From positions 1 to 41,022 of the forward strand of contig JAJFGD010000197.1 of NCBI GenBank assembly GCA_021776315.1: a DNA stretch of 41,022 nucleotides, in the 5' to 3' direction. The notes beneath the pieces are model-generated. The model was not told where the DNA came from. It ran no database searches and worked only from the letters and a program-made list of their open reading frames with translations. Made by a program: the position numbers and the translations under genes. This document shows positions 28,489 through 39,106 of this stretch, in pieces. Position 1 is the first letter of the stretch, and each line of letters starts with the position of its first letter. The stretch is from Hyphococcus sp. (GTDB taxonomy: Bacteria > Pseudomonadota > Alphaproteobacteria > Caulobacterales > Parvularculaceae).

Positions 28489-30360
28489 ATGGATAGGGCA
28501 TTGCCATCTGATGCATCTGGCGCGGTGGGCGCAACTAAGACAGACACCATCAGTGAACTGATTGTTATGTGCGATGCCAACGGTTTAATCCGTTTTGCCT
28601 CCCGGGCATTCGCAACTTATTTTGGCACCACGACCGAAGATTGGCTGGGTCGCCCATTTTCACCTGGTGGCGGCAAGGCCGGCATTGGCGCACCCGCCGC
28701 CTATCGTACCGTTGCAAGTGTTGGCGAGCATGAATTCATTATCGACTGGGAAGAAACCCTGATGGCGAGCGGCGAAACGCTTTACGCTGGCACACCCGCG
28801 TCAGATGGTGTGCCCGGCGATGAGGATGAAACCATCAATGCTGATACGGATTTGCGCTGGCTCGCCACCATGAGCCATGAAATGCGCACACCGCTCAACG
28901 GTATTCTCGGCATGACTGGATTGCTACTCGACACCACGCTTGAGCCAAACCAGCGGGCCTATGCAGAATCAGTGCGGGAATCTGGTGTTGCCCTGCTCGC
29001 CTTGATCAATGATCTATTGGACTTCGCCAAAATTGATGCGGGCCGGTTGGAGCTGAACGCAGCACCCTTTAGTCCCTATACGCTGGTTCAAAGCATTGCC
29101 GAATTATTATCCCCGCGCGCAACGGACAAAGGCATCGAAATCGCCGCCTATGTCGACCATAAAATTCCAGCGAAGCTTTTTGGCGATGAGGCCCGTTTAC
29201 GCCAGGTGCTGATTAACCTTGCTGGCAACGCGGTTAAATTTACCGAAACTGGCGGCATCACGATTGAAGCCCATCTAGTGGAGCAGGCTGATCGCGCATT
29301 GATCAGGGTTGATGTGCTCGACACGGGCATTGGCATTCCTGAAGATGTGCAGTCGGCCATTTTCCAAGAGTTTTCACAAGCCAAAGCAGAACATGGCCGC
29401 ACCGGTGAAGGCACGGGATTGGGTCTTGCCATCGCACGCAAAATTGTGCGCGCCATGGGCGGCGACATTGCTGTCGACAGTGCCGTTGGCAAAGGCAGTA
29501 AGTTTTCTTTCGAGTTTGAACTCGATTTCGAAGAGGCTGCGGGTCAACAACCAACATCCGTTTCCGCGCCGATTATTGTCGCGACATCATCATCCGTATT
29601 GACCAGAAGTTTGCAGCTACAGCTTAAAGCGACGGGCGCTTCAAACGTTGTTGTCGCAGACACCACAGATGCCGCACGCACAGCCATTGAAGCAAATCCC
29701 GGGGCCGTATTGCTCTGTGATATTGATCTTACGGGCGGTGGGCCTGAAGCGCTTTCCGATGTTGCAGAACGATCGTACGTTCTTTTATCACCGCAGGCAC
29801 GCGGTCATATCCCACAACTGAAGAACAAAGGGTTTGGTGGTTACTTCATCAAACCTATTCGTCAATCATCCCTTAGCGAACAATTATCCGATGAAGGTCA
29901 GGCGAAACCATCGACCAGTGTGGACGAGACGCCAAAAGTCAGTGCACCTGAAACGCAAGCAACACGGCCTTTGCGCGTATTGTTAGCAGAGGACAACAAA
30001 ATCAATGCAGTCCTTGCCACCACCATTATCAAACGCGCCGGCCATCATGTTGATCTTGCCAATAATGGACAAGAGGCAATCGATCGGGTCAAAACCCACA
30101 GCTATGATGTTATCTTGATGGATATGCATATGCCGGAGGTTGACGGCATTGAGGCCGCCAAAAAGATCCGCAATTTGGATGGAGACAAGGCACAAACGCC
30201 GATCGTTGCATTAACGGCCAATGCTATGGCGTCAGACCGTCAAAAATGTATCGGCGCGGGCATGGATGATTTTATCAGCAAGCCATTCGAGCCCTCTGAC
30301 CTAACTGATATGTTGGCTAAATGGGGCAGCGTAAAAAGCGAATACTCCGCCGCCTCTTAA
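28489..30360 (+). CDS. PAS-containing hybrid sensor histidine kinase/response regulator
   Basis: PAS-like '[31 protein letters not shown]'; '[22 protein letters not shown]'; '[14 protein letters not shown]'; REC '[24 protein letters not shown]...[22 protein letters not shown]'. Confidence 0.95.
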   Translation: MDRALPSDASGAVGATKTDTISELIVMCDANGLIRFASRAFATYFGTTTEDWLGRPFSPGGGKAGIGAPAAYRTVASVGEHEFIIDWEETLMASGETLYAGTPASDGVPGDEDETINADTDLRWLATMSHEMRTPLNGILGMTGLLLDTTLEPNQRAYAESVRESGVALLALINDLLDFAKIDAGRLELNAAPFSPYTLVQSIAELLSPRATDKGIEIAAYVDHKIPAKLFGDEARLRQVLINLAGNAVKFTETGGITIEAHLVEQADRALIRVDVLDTGIGIPEDVQSAIFQEFSQAKAEHGRTGEGTGLGLAIARKIVRAMGGDIAVDSAVGKGSKFSFEFELDFEEAAGQQPTSVSAPIIVATSSSVLTRSLQLQLKATGASNVVVADTTDAARTAIEANPGAVLLCDIDLTGGGPEALSDVAERSYVLLSPQARGHIPQLKNKGFGGYFIKPIRQSSLSEQLSDEGQAKPSTSVDETPKVSAPETQATRPLRVLLAEDNKINAVLATTIIKRAGHHVDLANNGQEAIDRVKTHSYDVILMDMHMPEVDGIEAAKKIRNLDGDKAQTPIVALTANAMASDRQKCIGAGMDDFISKPFEPSDLTDMLAKWGSVKSEYSAAS

Positions 30361-30447
30361 GGCCACCAACGCAATCCGTAATCGTTTTAACGTTTGTACC
30401 CTTTCCCCAGGGACGAATTGGCCTAATGTGCGCCACATTTTAAATTC

Positions 30448-32142
30448 ATGGTGGAGCACATAATGGCCGCGTCAAAACAATATAGTTGGCATGAACTGAT
30501 CACGGCCCTTGGGCGCCGGAAAACAGGTGCCATGTTCGTGCTCGGTTTTGCAGCAGGCCTGCCCTATGTGCTGATCACCGGCACGTTGAACGCTTGGTTC
30601 ACAAATGAAAATATTTCTGTCGCCACCATCGGCGTTTTTTCGTGGATCATCATTATCTACAGCTTCAAATTTTTGTGGTCGCCAGCGGTTGATCGCGCGC
30701 CGACGCCAAAGATCTTTAATATGGGGCAAAGGCGGGCGACCATATTGCTGTTGCAAGGTGTCATCCTTGCCGCCTTGTTCACCATTTCAACGGTTAGCCC
30801 CTCAACACAAATTGGATTGATCGCCATCGCTGCGGTGGTGTGTACATTCGCCTCTGCCTCTCAAGATGTGTTGATTGATGCCTGGCGGATCGAGGTCGCC
30901 GATGAAGAGATCACAGTCGATTTATTGTCTGCGGTCTATCAGCTCGGCTATCGCACCTCGGTTATTCTCGGCGGCGCAGGAGCGTTGATTTTTGCCGCTC
31001 GGATTGGTTGGAACAGTACGTTCGTTGTACTGACCGCCTTAATGGCCGTTGCCGTCAGTGGTGTGTTTATCGCCGCTGATAGTGAGATTGCTGAACGCCC
31101 GCGCACCATCACCGATGCTCCGCCACCGCTTTGGCGTAACCTTGCCCTGACCCCAGTAATTCTCGGTTGGGCGTGGTCGTTTACAGCGTTGTTTGGATTT
31201 ATGGCCTTTGCATTGAGCGCGCCAGACCAAGCCAATGCTCGTGCCTTTACCATGCAAACAGGGCCGCTGATCATTATCGCCTCAATCGTTGCGCCGGTTG
31301 CGGCCGCAACATTCATGCTTGTTGCCCATTCGCGCGGTAAGCAACCAGAGATCGGCGACAAAACATGGCCGGGTCAAAAAATCCTCGACGCCCTTTATGG
31401 ATCCGTCCTCGCGCCCATGGCGGATATCATCAAACGCCTGCGCTATGGGGCATTATTGGTGCTGGTCTTGGTCTTGTCTTATCGCTTCACGGATTTGGTC
31501 TGGGGCGCATTCGCCTATCCATTTTATCTCGGTGAAAATTACGGTGCCCTTGGTCACACATTGGACGAAGTGGCGATTGCGTCAAAACTCTTTGGCGCAT
31601 TGATGACCTTTGTCGGTATTGGTGTTGGCGGTGCGGCGATTTTGAAAATCGGTCGCATGCCCTGTCTTTTTGCCGGGGCGGTTTTGGCCGCCGCCACCAA
31701 TCTTTTGTTCGCGGATCTCGCGCTGGGCGGCGCAAACACCCATGCGGTGATGTCGACCTTGCATCTCTACAGTCTGTTTGGATTTATGCAGCCATTGGCG
31801 AATTTCCTGAGCCTTGATGTCACCGTCAACGAAGCCTTGGCACGGTTGATGTTGGTCATCGCCGCAGAGAATTTGGCGGTCGGTTTCGCCAGTGCCGCAA
31901 TCGTTGTTTATCTGTCATCGATCGTGAACAAGAAATATGCAGCGGTGCAATATGCGTTGCTCGCCTCACTTGGGTTTTTGCTCGGGTCTTTGGGCCGCGG
32001 TGCGCTTGGCGAGCTAATCGAAATTCGCGGCTTTGCCTATGTGTTCTATTTAACTGCTGCGCTGGGTCTTGTCGCGGTTATTGCGGCCGCGATGGAATGG
32101 GCACGCCAGGCAAAATATGGCGCACCCGATACGGACGCTTAA
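30448..32142 (+). CDS. AmpG-family MFS transporter
   Basis: 12+ TM protein; 'LGFAAGLPYVLITGTLNAWFTNENISVATIGVFSW', 'FKFLWSPAVDR', 'ASASQDVLIDAWRIE'. Confidence 0.85.
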   Translation: MVEHIMAASKQYSWHELITALGRRKTGAMFVLGFAAGLPYVLITGTLNAWFTNENISVATIGVFSWIIIIYSFKFLWSPAVDRAPTPKIFNMGQRRATILLLQGVILAALFTISTVSPSTQIGLIAIAAVVCTFASASQDVLIDAWRIEVADEEITVDLLSAVYQLGYRTSVILGGAGALIFAARIGWNSTFVVLTALMAVAVSGVFIAADSEIAERPRTITDAPPPLWRNLALTPVILGWAWSFTALFGFMAFALSAPDQANARAFTMQTGPLIIIASIVAPVAAATFMLVAHSRGKQPEIGDKTWPGQKILDALYGSVLAPMADIIKRLRYGALLVLVLVLSYRFTDLVWGAFAYPFYLGENYGALGHTLDEVAIASKLFGALMTFVGIGVGGAAILKIGRMPCLFAGAVLAAATNLLFADLALGGANTHAVMSTLHLYSLFGFMQPLANFLSLDVTVNEALARLMLVIAAENLAVGFASAAIVVYLSSIVNKKYAAVQYALLASLGFLLGSLGRGALGELIEIRGFAYVFYLTAALGLVAVIAAAMEWARQAKYGAPDTDA

Positions 32143-32513
32143 CCCCTGGCGAGGCAGGCATTTAGATCAGGTTTATCGGCTTCGCTGTTTTGTGCGGTGG
32201 CATCAAGATGCACCACGCGGGACGCGCCTTGTTCATCCGGGTAAAGAATAACAATCAAGGTGCAGGTCGACAACGCGTAACGGCGATATTCCCCGTCGCC
32301 TTCCTGACGGGTCAATGTTGGTGCCCCCAACAGTCTATCAATCGCCGTTGCATCGGCACCCATAAAGTCACTGGCCGCAAATACTGGCGCGGATGGCACA
32401 GTTGGTTCAGCAATCGCTGCCGGTGGATTATCCGCCGTGGTTGAACACGCCCCAAGGAGGAGCAGCGCACCCGCGGTAACGCCAGGCCAGAATCTAGTGG
32501 GTCGATTGATCAT
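32139..32513 (-). CDS. Hypothetical lipoprotein
   Basis: Lipobox 'GALLLLGACSTTADNPPA', then a small domain 'FMGADATAIDRLLGAPTLTRQEGDGEYRRYALSTCTLIVILYPDEQG'. Confidence 0.75.
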   Translation of the reverse strand: MINRPTRFWPGVTAGALLLLGACSTTADNPPAAIAEPTVPSAPVFAASDFMGADATAIDRLLGAPTLTRQEGDGEYRRYALSTCTLIVILYPDEQGASRVVHLDATAQNSEADKPDLNACLARG

Positions 32514-32684
32514 GAGGGTTCTTCCAATGAATACGCGAAACGGTTGATTGCATGCGCTGCAAGCATCGTCCTTATACTAGAATTGGTGTGATCAACAGCT
32601 TAAGTTTTTTTCAGAATGCGGTGGTGGGCGATCAGCGCCGACAGCATTGGATCGCTATCGCAAATGACAGGATTTCCGGAAAAA

Positions 32685-35006
32685 TTATCTACCGTTGCGC
32701 TCTGCGGCCCATGTTTCGTAATTCGCTTTCATCACGAGATAGCGTGGATCATCACGAATGCCGTCAAAATCGGGATCCACCTTGATAGAAAGATATTGTG
32801 ACGGACCAACGAGACGCGTGATCTTGTCCAGATATTCAAATGCGGAATCTCGATCACCGGCACGCTCGAAAGCGATCGCAATCGCGTAATGTCTGTTTAA
32901 GTCCGAAAACGCATCTGGAGTGATACTCGCTTCAAAATCTGCGACGGCGGCACGCACGCCCGCAAGGTCGCCCATCAAGCCTGGAAGTTCGACGGGCAGG
33001 TATGTTGCATTAGCGCTCCAACCGGCGGGGTATGGATTATCTGACGCCTTAATCCGTTCATTGATTTCATTGAGTAAGGCTCGCGATTCTTCTTCCAACC
33101 CCATGGCAGCCAGCGCCTCAGCTTTCGTCAGCGGAAAGATTTCGGGATTGCCCGGATAAACGAGCGGATCTGCAGGGAATGACTCCAACGCATAGGAGAT
33201 TTTTTCCGAATCTCTCGCCGCTATTGCGATGATAAGTCGGAAAAAATAATAAGATGTCCAGCCTGAACCGGGGGTCGTCTCGCTGATCAGCGTCCAGGCG
33301 CGCTCAAACTCACCTGACTCAAGCATGATCCTGACATCCATCGTGAAAACACGCTCGCTTGTAGGATCGAGCGCCCGAGCATGGTCCACGATAGCCTGTG
33401 CGTCTTCAAAACGGTTGAATTGAATATATGACTGCACCAGTTGCCACGGTATTTCTTCTGATAACGGGTCGAGACTGTTCGCGCGTCTGAGGGCCGTCGC
33501 GCTTTCATCAAACCGTCCCGCACGGCGGGCGACATATCCTTTAAGCGCCCAGACTTCAGCATTATTGGGCGCTTTGGCGAGTGCGCGATCAATTACGGTG
33601 TCAGCGCGCTCATAATCGAGAAAGCCCCAATAGTGAAAATAACCGCGCGCAACTAATGTTTCGACCTCGTCTGGCATCAGAGCCTCGGCGCGATCGATGT
33701 TGGCGCGCGCCTTTTCTCGTAATGCTGTGTTGCCCGCATCAATTCTCCAAAATATAGAGAGTTGCGCCTCTGCCTTGGCGGCATAAGCGGCAGCAAAATC
33801 CGGGTCTGCTGCTATTGCTTCATCGAATTCTTTTATCGCGTCGTTGAATTTATCTTCAGTCAGAAAGCTCGCCTCTAACAGGCCTTTGCCACGAATATAC
33901 GCGTCATATGCGGCAAGACTTTGTGTCGGTAAAATCTCCAGCTCCGCTTCATCCGCCTCGGAGAGCACCGAGTTGAGTGCCACTGCAATCGCTTTGGTGA
34001 TTTCTGATTGAATGTCAAAAATATTCTCAGCGGTCAGTTCGCGATCATACGTCTCGGCCCATAAATGCAAATCGCTGTCGGCGTCAATCAATTGCACATT
34101 GATGCGCACCCGGCTGCCGGCGCGTTGCACAGCCCCCTCCATTATCGTTGCGACGCCAAGCTCGCGCGCAATGTCAGGGATTTTTCGTTCCGTACCGGCA
34201 TAGCCGATGACAGACGTGCGCGAGATCACATGCATATCTGCGATCTTGGAAAGACGCGTCAACAAATCATCATGCATGCCTTCGGTGAAAAACGCGTCGT
34301 CCGGATCGGGGCTGCGATTGGCAAACGGTAAGACGGCGATGGATTTTTCCGGACGAGGTGTGAGGGTTTGCTCTGGGACCAGATCAATGCCGGCGGAACC
34401 TGAAACAGTGCTTGTTACATCTGAAGAAGCCGCCGCTTCGGGTTCGGCTCCAGTTCCAGACGGTACAACCCGTTCTGTATCGTCGCGCATAACGACAAAT
34501 GCGATGACGCTCATAAACGCCAAGGCCGAAAGGGCCACGCCGACAAGCTTGGCCGAGATTTTCGGCCTGCCAGCATGTGTCGCCAGCGCAGCAGCAGGCA
34601 TTGTGGGAGCGGCCTCAGCGGGTTGGCCGGCGTCAATCTTCAATGCAATCGAACGCTTTAAATCGTCATGAGCGGTTTTGGTGTTTGATGAAAAATCAAT
34701 CGCATGAAACTGTTTAAACCCGATCGGCGGCAGTGATCCGTCTAGACTAAGAGAGACGAGTTTGCCCGCTTCAGCGGCCAGCCCTGCTTCGTCCTTCACC
34801 CAACGCGATTCAATTGATTGTTTTGACCAGGCGACAATCACCGCCTTCGCCGCTGCAAGCTCTTTTTCAATGTCTTTGGAAAATTCCGAACCACCCGCGA
34901 CATGTCGGTCCCACCAGACTGAATAGCCTTCGGCTTCAAGCGCCGATACGAACTTCTCGATCTTCGCTCGGTCAGCGCGGGCATACGATATAAAGATGTC
35001 GGTCAA
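32685..35006 (-). CDS. TIR domain - TM - TolB-like domain - TPR protein
   Basis: TIR 'MTDIFISYARADRAKIEKFVSALEAEGYSVWWDRHV...VIVAWSKQSIESRWVKDEAGLA...GFKQFHAIDFS'; TM 'LVGVALSALAFMSVIAFVVM'; 'KSIAVLPFANRSPDPDDAFFTEGMHDDLLTRLSKI...IMEGAVQRAGSRVRINVQLIDADSDLHLWAETYDRE'; C-terminal TPR repeats. Confidence 0.9.
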   Translation of the reverse strand: MTDIFISYARADRAKIEKFVSALEAEGYSVWWDRHVAGGSEFSKDIEKELAAAKAVIVAWSKQSIESRWVKDEAGLAAEAGKLVSLSLDGSLPPIGFKQFHAIDFSSNTKTAHDDLKRSIALKIDAGQPAEAAPTMPAAALATHAGRPKISAKLVGVALSALAFMSVIAFVVMRDDTERVVPSGTGAEPEAAASSDVTSTVSGSAGIDLVPEQTLTPRPEKSIAVLPFANRSPDPDDAFFTEGMHDDLLTRLSKIADMHVISRTSVIGYAGTERKIPDIARELGVATIMEGAVQRAGSRVRINVQLIDADSDLHLWAETYDRELTAENIFDIQSEITKAIAVALNSVLSEADEAELEILPTQSLAAYDAYIRGKGLLEASFLTEDKFNDAIKEFDEAIAADPDFAAAYAAKAEAQLSIFWRIDAGNTALREKARANIDRAEALMPDEVETLVARGYFHYWGFLDYERADTVIDRALAKAPNNAEVWALKGYVARRAGRFDESATALRRANSLDPLSEEIPWQLVQSYIQFNRFEDAQAIVDHARALDPTSERVFTMDVRIMLESGEFERAWTLISETTPGSGWTSYYFFRLIIAIAARDSEKISYALESFPADPLVYPGNPEIFPLTKAEALAAMGLEEESRALLNEINERIKASDNPYPAGWSANATYLPVELPGLMGDLAGVRAAVADFEASITPDAFSDLNRHYAIAIAFERAGDRDSAFEYLDKITRLVGPSQYLSIKVDPDFDGIRDDPRYLVMKANYETWAAERNGR

Positions 35007-35156
35007 AATTACCCCTTGAAGGCCTTTCCAGTTTTAAGTCTACAGCATTTTGATCGAAAGTAGAAAGGGCGGAAAGGTCCGAAAACGATTGCCAGTACTG
35101 CGCTTTGGCGAAAAGCTGCCATTGCGCACATGACGCAACCCCAGAAATAACGCTGT

Positions 35157-36047
35157 CTAATTTGGAGGCCTTAGCGCTTCGATAAATTGCGTATTCACCC
35201 AATAAATATCAACCGGGCGTTCACCATCTTCGTCTGCTTCACCGCGCCGATCAAAAAATAGAAAATTCCCATCCGGCGACACGCTTGGATAATTCTCCGC
35301 TTGGGCTGTATTAATCTCAGCACCCAGATTGATCGCCGGGCTCCATGCGCCATTAGACATCCGGTAGCTGATATAAAGATCGGATGAGCCAAACCCATCA
35401 TCTCTGCGACTATCAAAAATGATATAGGACTCGTCAGGCGCAATAAAAGGATGGGCATTATAGCTGCCAATGGCGAATTGAGGCCCCAGTGATTTCGGTG
35501 CTTCGTAATTGCCGTCGATCAAACGCGACGCGCGCAATGGCATATCTAGTTCCGGTGTGAACGTATCAAAATACATTGTACCGCTGGCCGCTGGCGAAAG
35601 CCGCATAATGGCGATGTCGTTAAACGGCGCACCAAGACTTTTTAAGTCCGACCAATCATCACCAACACGCTCTATATATTCGTTGGCAAAATAAATGGTC
35701 GCGCCATCGGGCGAGAATGAGGGTTCGCTCACCCCTTGTCGAATATTTGATTCTTGCCATTGACCCTCTTTAAGCGCGATGACCGTCAACATATTCGCGT
35801 CAGAATCTTGATCAAGCGGTCTTTTGATAAAATAGAAGGCATTCATATCGCCGCCGAACATGCCTTCGATTTCACGGTTCTCTTTTGTATTGACGATGCC
35901 GGGGGCAAAAATCTCAGCCGTTGAACCGGGCGGTGTTTGACCGAGATAAGCGTTTTCGACGCGCGGCGTCGTTTCTTGCCCATTGTCGCTACAACTCGCA
36001 GCGCCGATCGTCAGCATAAGCGCAATACAGAAAGAGAAGTTTTTCAT
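35157..36047 (-). CDS. PD40/WD40-like beta-propeller lipoprotein (TolB-like)
   Basis: 'MKNFSFCIALMLTIGAASCS' lipobox; repeats 'EPSFSPDGATIYFANEY', 'HPFIAPDESYIIFDSRRDDGFGSSDLYISYR', 'YPSVSPDGNFLFFDRRG', 'DIYWVNTQFIEALRP'. Confidence 0.85.
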   Translation of the reverse strand: MKNFSFCIALMLTIGAASCSDNGQETTPRVENAYLGQTPPGSTAEIFAPGIVNTKENREIEGMFGGDMNAFYFIKRPLDQDSDANMLTVIALKEGQWQESNIRQGVSEPSFSPDGATIYFANEYIERVGDDWSDLKSLGAPFNDIAIMRLSPAASGTMYFDTFTPELDMPLRASRLIDGNYEAPKSLGPQFAIGSYNAHPFIAPDESYIIFDSRRDDGFGSSDLYISYRMSNGAWSPAINLGAEINTAQAENYPSVSPDGNFLFFDRRGEADEDGERPVDIYWVNTQFIEALRPPN

Positions 36048-36248
36048 TGTTCGCCTATTTGGTTTTGTGTTCACGCTTTTGCGTTTGCATTCGAACCAGC
36101 AAAATCTGAGACGGGGTTTTTCACTGTTATCGTCATAACACTAGGCCACATAAAAGCCCCCAGCAAGGTGATTGCCTATGCGGGCGCGCTTAATCGGCGA
36201 CAGCGCCATGCCAATGCCGGCATCGAGAAAAACGTGGTTTTTTCTCGG

Positions 36249-36626
36249 TCAAACCGACAATTGATTTAAAAATGGCATGTACTGATCCCAACCCAAAAAA
36301 TATAAAAACGCATAGTGAATCGCTGGCGCACTGAGCGACGCTAAAAAAATATAAATTCCCGCTCGAAACAAAGACATTCTAAAATAAACGGGAGGAAGGA
36401 AAACAGTAATCAACGCGGGAACAGTATAATAAACCTTCCATGACAACCCAAAGTTCGCGCCATATTTCGCAAACACCATCCCACCAACGGAGACGACCGC
36501 ACTGACAACGAGAATTGATAATACATTCGCTCGCGGACTGCTGTTCCATTTTGCGAGCCAAATAACAGCAAACATCACAATGACAGAAGCGGCCATCATA
36601 ATGGGGAATATGTAAATTTCTTCCAT
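36249..36626 (-). CDS. Small multi-TM membrane protein of unknown function
   Basis: 125 aa, about four hydrophobic segments; no recognised family. Confidence 0.55.
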   Translation of the reverse strand: MEEIYIFPIMMAASVIVMFAVIWLAKWNSSPRANVLSILVVSAVVSVGGMVFAKYGANFGLSWKVYYTVPALITVFLPPVYFRMSLFRAGIYIFLASLSAPAIHYAFLYFLGWDQYMPFLNQLSV

Positions 36627-36831
36627 TGGCGTTCCTCTATTTGCAGAGCGCGCAGACGCGTTACCCTATTAGATCTGGACTAAATCACAAGCCGCATATC
36701 AAACGCACCGCAAGCCAAATGTCGCCTTTTGGCGAATAACGGCATTGAATAATTGGGTAACAATGACTGGCTCTATAAAAGCCCATCAAACGTCCTTATA
36801 AACATGATACTGACAATATTGGGGGATTACC

Positions 36832-37578
36832 GTGCTTCTTCGCCGTATCACTGAGCATGTCAAAGCGCAGAACTGGTTCGCGGTTGGGCTGGACTTCATC
36901 ATCGTCGTTGCGGGTATCTTGATCGCATTTCAAATAACAGAGTGGAATGAAGGGCGCTCTAATACCATAGAGGAGCGTGAGCTTCTTCAGCAGTTGAGTA
37001 TAGAATTTGAGCAGATCGAAGCAGGCGCAAAGGATAGTCTTGATTATCAACATAAGGTAATCGCTGGCTTAACCACCATTGCCGTCACCCTTGATGCCGG
37101 ACAGCTTGACGAAAAAGATCGCGCTCTTTTCGAACACGGCCTTAAATATGGCTACACCCTTTATACAAGTTCAGACCGGTCGACTGTACTTGGTGAGATC
37201 ATCTCTAGCGGCAAATCCAGCTTGTTTAAGAATAAAGACTTGTTGCGTGAGCTCATGCGCTATGATGCCTATTTAAATGAGTTTGCGAGTGCCGAAGACA
37301 TTATCTCCGAACAACAAACGGCCTATCTTCCAAATTTCACTAGCAACTTTACCTATGACTTGGAGAAAACCATTTTGATTAGCGGCGCTTCATTTAGGGT
37401 TTCACCCATTGGGACCTATGATATTAGTGCGATGGTCAAGGACCCGGCGTTTCGTGACGCTGTCTATGAGCTTCGCGAAACACATATCATGTATACAAAC
37501 TGGCGTAGAAGAATTTTTGAACGAATCCAGAAAATCCGCATACTGCTAGATGCAGAAATCACCGCAAGTGGGACCTAA
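36832..37578 (+). CDS. DUF6090-like array protein G1
   Basis: GTG start after GGGGG; 'MLLRRITEHVKAQNWFAVGLDFIIVVAGILIAFQITEWNEG'; mid-motif 'VLGEIISSGKSSLFKNKDLLRELMRYDAY'. Confidence 0.85.
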   Translation: MLLRRITEHVKAQNWFAVGLDFIIVVAGILIAFQITEWNEGRSNTIEERELLQQLSIEFEQIEAGAKDSLDYQHKVIAGLTTIAVTLDAGQLDEKDRALFEHGLKYGYTLYTSSDRSTVLGEIISSGKSSLFKNKDLLRELMRYDAYLNEFASAEDIISEQQTAYLPNFTSNFTYDLEKTILISGASFRVSPIGTYDISAMVKDPAFRDAVYELRETHIMYTNWRRRIFERIQKIRILLDAEITASGT

Positions 37579-37580
37579 TA

Positions 37581-38327
37581 ATGCTTCTTCGTCGCATCAC
37601 AGAACATGTCAAAGCGCAGAACTGGACGGCGGTGGCGCTTGATTTTGTCATTGTTGTTGTCGGTGTGTTTATTGGTATTCAAGTCGCAAACTGGAACGGT
37701 GATCGGCTCGCTCAGTCCCGTGAAAACGCAATTTTAGCTCAGCTTGAAGAAGAGTTTTTGGAAATACAAACAGCGATTGATTCACAAATTGGATTTCGCA
37801 GGCAGTATATTGAAAGTTTGGGTGCGCTGATCGAAGTCCTGGAAAGCAAGGATGACGTTGCAGACGAGGCCATTGTCAAAGTTGGCTTAGAAAACGCAAC
37901 AACAACAGGTCGTTGGCCGCCCCAATCCTCAGCCTATCTTCAGCTTATGGCAAATGGGGAGCTTGCGACGCTTTCCAGTGAAAAACTGCAAAAGCTTTTG
38001 GTTCGATATGATGCACGGCGTGAGCGTGATGCGCATTTGATTCCCGAATTGTTACGACTGGTCATAGCGGAGCTTTCTTTAAATGCTGGCACTGATCGGG
38101 CAATTACAATCAACCCAAATATGGGGGCTGCAATCGACGAAAATGTCCCTGCGGACTATCACCCGGGAGACCTAATTCGATCATTTAATCTGGAACAACT
38201 CCGCCAATATGAGCAGCGATATGAGGCCATGTATATTTTACATGGCACATTGGAACTCGCGGAGATAAGACAGTTGGAAATTGTGAAGCAAATCTTGGAA
38301 CTTTTGACGACAGAGACGAATCTATGA
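37581..38327 (+). CDS. DUF6090-like array protein G2
   Basis: 'MLLRRITEHVKAQNWTAVALDFVIVVVGVFIGIQVANWNGD'; mid-motif 'AYLQLMANGELATLSSEKLQKLLVRYDAR'. Confidence 0.87.
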   Translation: MLLRRITEHVKAQNWTAVALDFVIVVVGVFIGIQVANWNGDRLAQSRENAILAQLEEEFLEIQTAIDSQIGFRRQYIESLGALIEVLESKDDVADEAIVKVGLENATTTGRWPPQSSAYLQLMANGELATLSSEKLQKLLVRYDARRERDAHLIPELLRLVIAELSLNAGTDRAITINPNMGAAIDENVPADYHPGDLIRSFNLEQLRQYEQRYEAMYILHGTLELAEIRQLEIVKQILELLTTETNL

Positions 38328-39106
38328 TCCTTCGTCGCATCACCGAACATGTCAAAGCGCAGAACTGGTTCGCGGTTGGGCTGGACTTCATCATCGTCGT
38401 TGTTGGTGTCTTTATTGGTATTCAAGTCTCGAACTGGAACGCAGCACAACAACGGGCCGCGACCGCTGATGTGTTTGAAGCACGTTTGATTGGCGATATT
38501 CGCAATGAAATTGGCGTTATCGAAAACCGCATTGAAATTTACACTGACATTCTCACCATTGCTGATCGCTTGGCTGTCGAGATTACCGGTCCGGCTGACG
38601 CCCTTGGGCCTGATTTTTTGCGTGACGCCCATTTTGCAACATCACTCTGGCGTTTTCGGCGCACGCAAGACACTTATGATGAACTTTTAACAAGTGGGGA
38701 GCTTGGTTTAATCGCCGATACAAAAGTTCGGTCTGAGTTGTCCCGCTATTATCGCGATTTGGACGCCGTCGTTGGGATTTGGGATAAACCGACGAAGTTC
38801 GTCGACTTTGTTCGAATGTACATTCCCGCAAGCGTTCAACAGCAGATACGTCGGCACTGTCAAGAATATAGGGACGGTGAATTTGAGAAGGTTCACTATG
38901 CCATCAAAAAGGAGTGTCAATTGGATGTATCCGACGCCCAATTGCGGATGGCCCTTGACGCATTGCTCGATCCGAGTGCGACGGGCGCAGGTAAGTTTAG
39001 CGTCATGCTCAACGAATTGATCGGAGAGACCAATTTCAAGGTCGACCAGCTCAAACGCAAACGCGGCTCCGCTCAAGACCTCCTCGCACTGATGGAGGCG
39101 CGCTAA
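38324..39106 (+). CDS. DUF6090-like array protein G3
   Basis: ATGA overlap with G2; 'MILRRITEHVKAQNWFAVGLDFIIVVVGVFIGIQVSNWNAA'; mid-motif 'TYDELLTSGELGLIADTKVRSELSRYYRD'. Confidence 0.87.
   Translation: MILRRITEHVKAQNWFAVGLDFIIVVVGVFIGIQVSNWNAAQQRAATADVFEARLIGDIRNEIGVIENRIEIYTDILTIADRLAVEITGPADALGPDFLRDAHFATSLWRFRRTQDTYDELLTSGELGLIADTKVRSELSRYYRDLDAVVGIWDKPTKFVDFVRMYIPASVQQQIRRHCQEYRDGEFEKVHYAIKKECQLDVSDAQLRMALDALLDPSATGAGKFSVMLNELIGETNFKVDQLKRKRGSAQDLLALMEAR

Noticed and set aside
32139-32142. 4-bp tail-to-tail overlap (TTAA) of the ampG-like and lipoprotein stop codons
   Set aside because: Compact convergent arrangement, common in bacterial genomes; no further signal.
34207-34671. 154-aa plus-strand ORF antisense to the TIR-TolB gene
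   Set aside because: Shadow ORF; the opposite strand encodes clear TIR/TolB domains.
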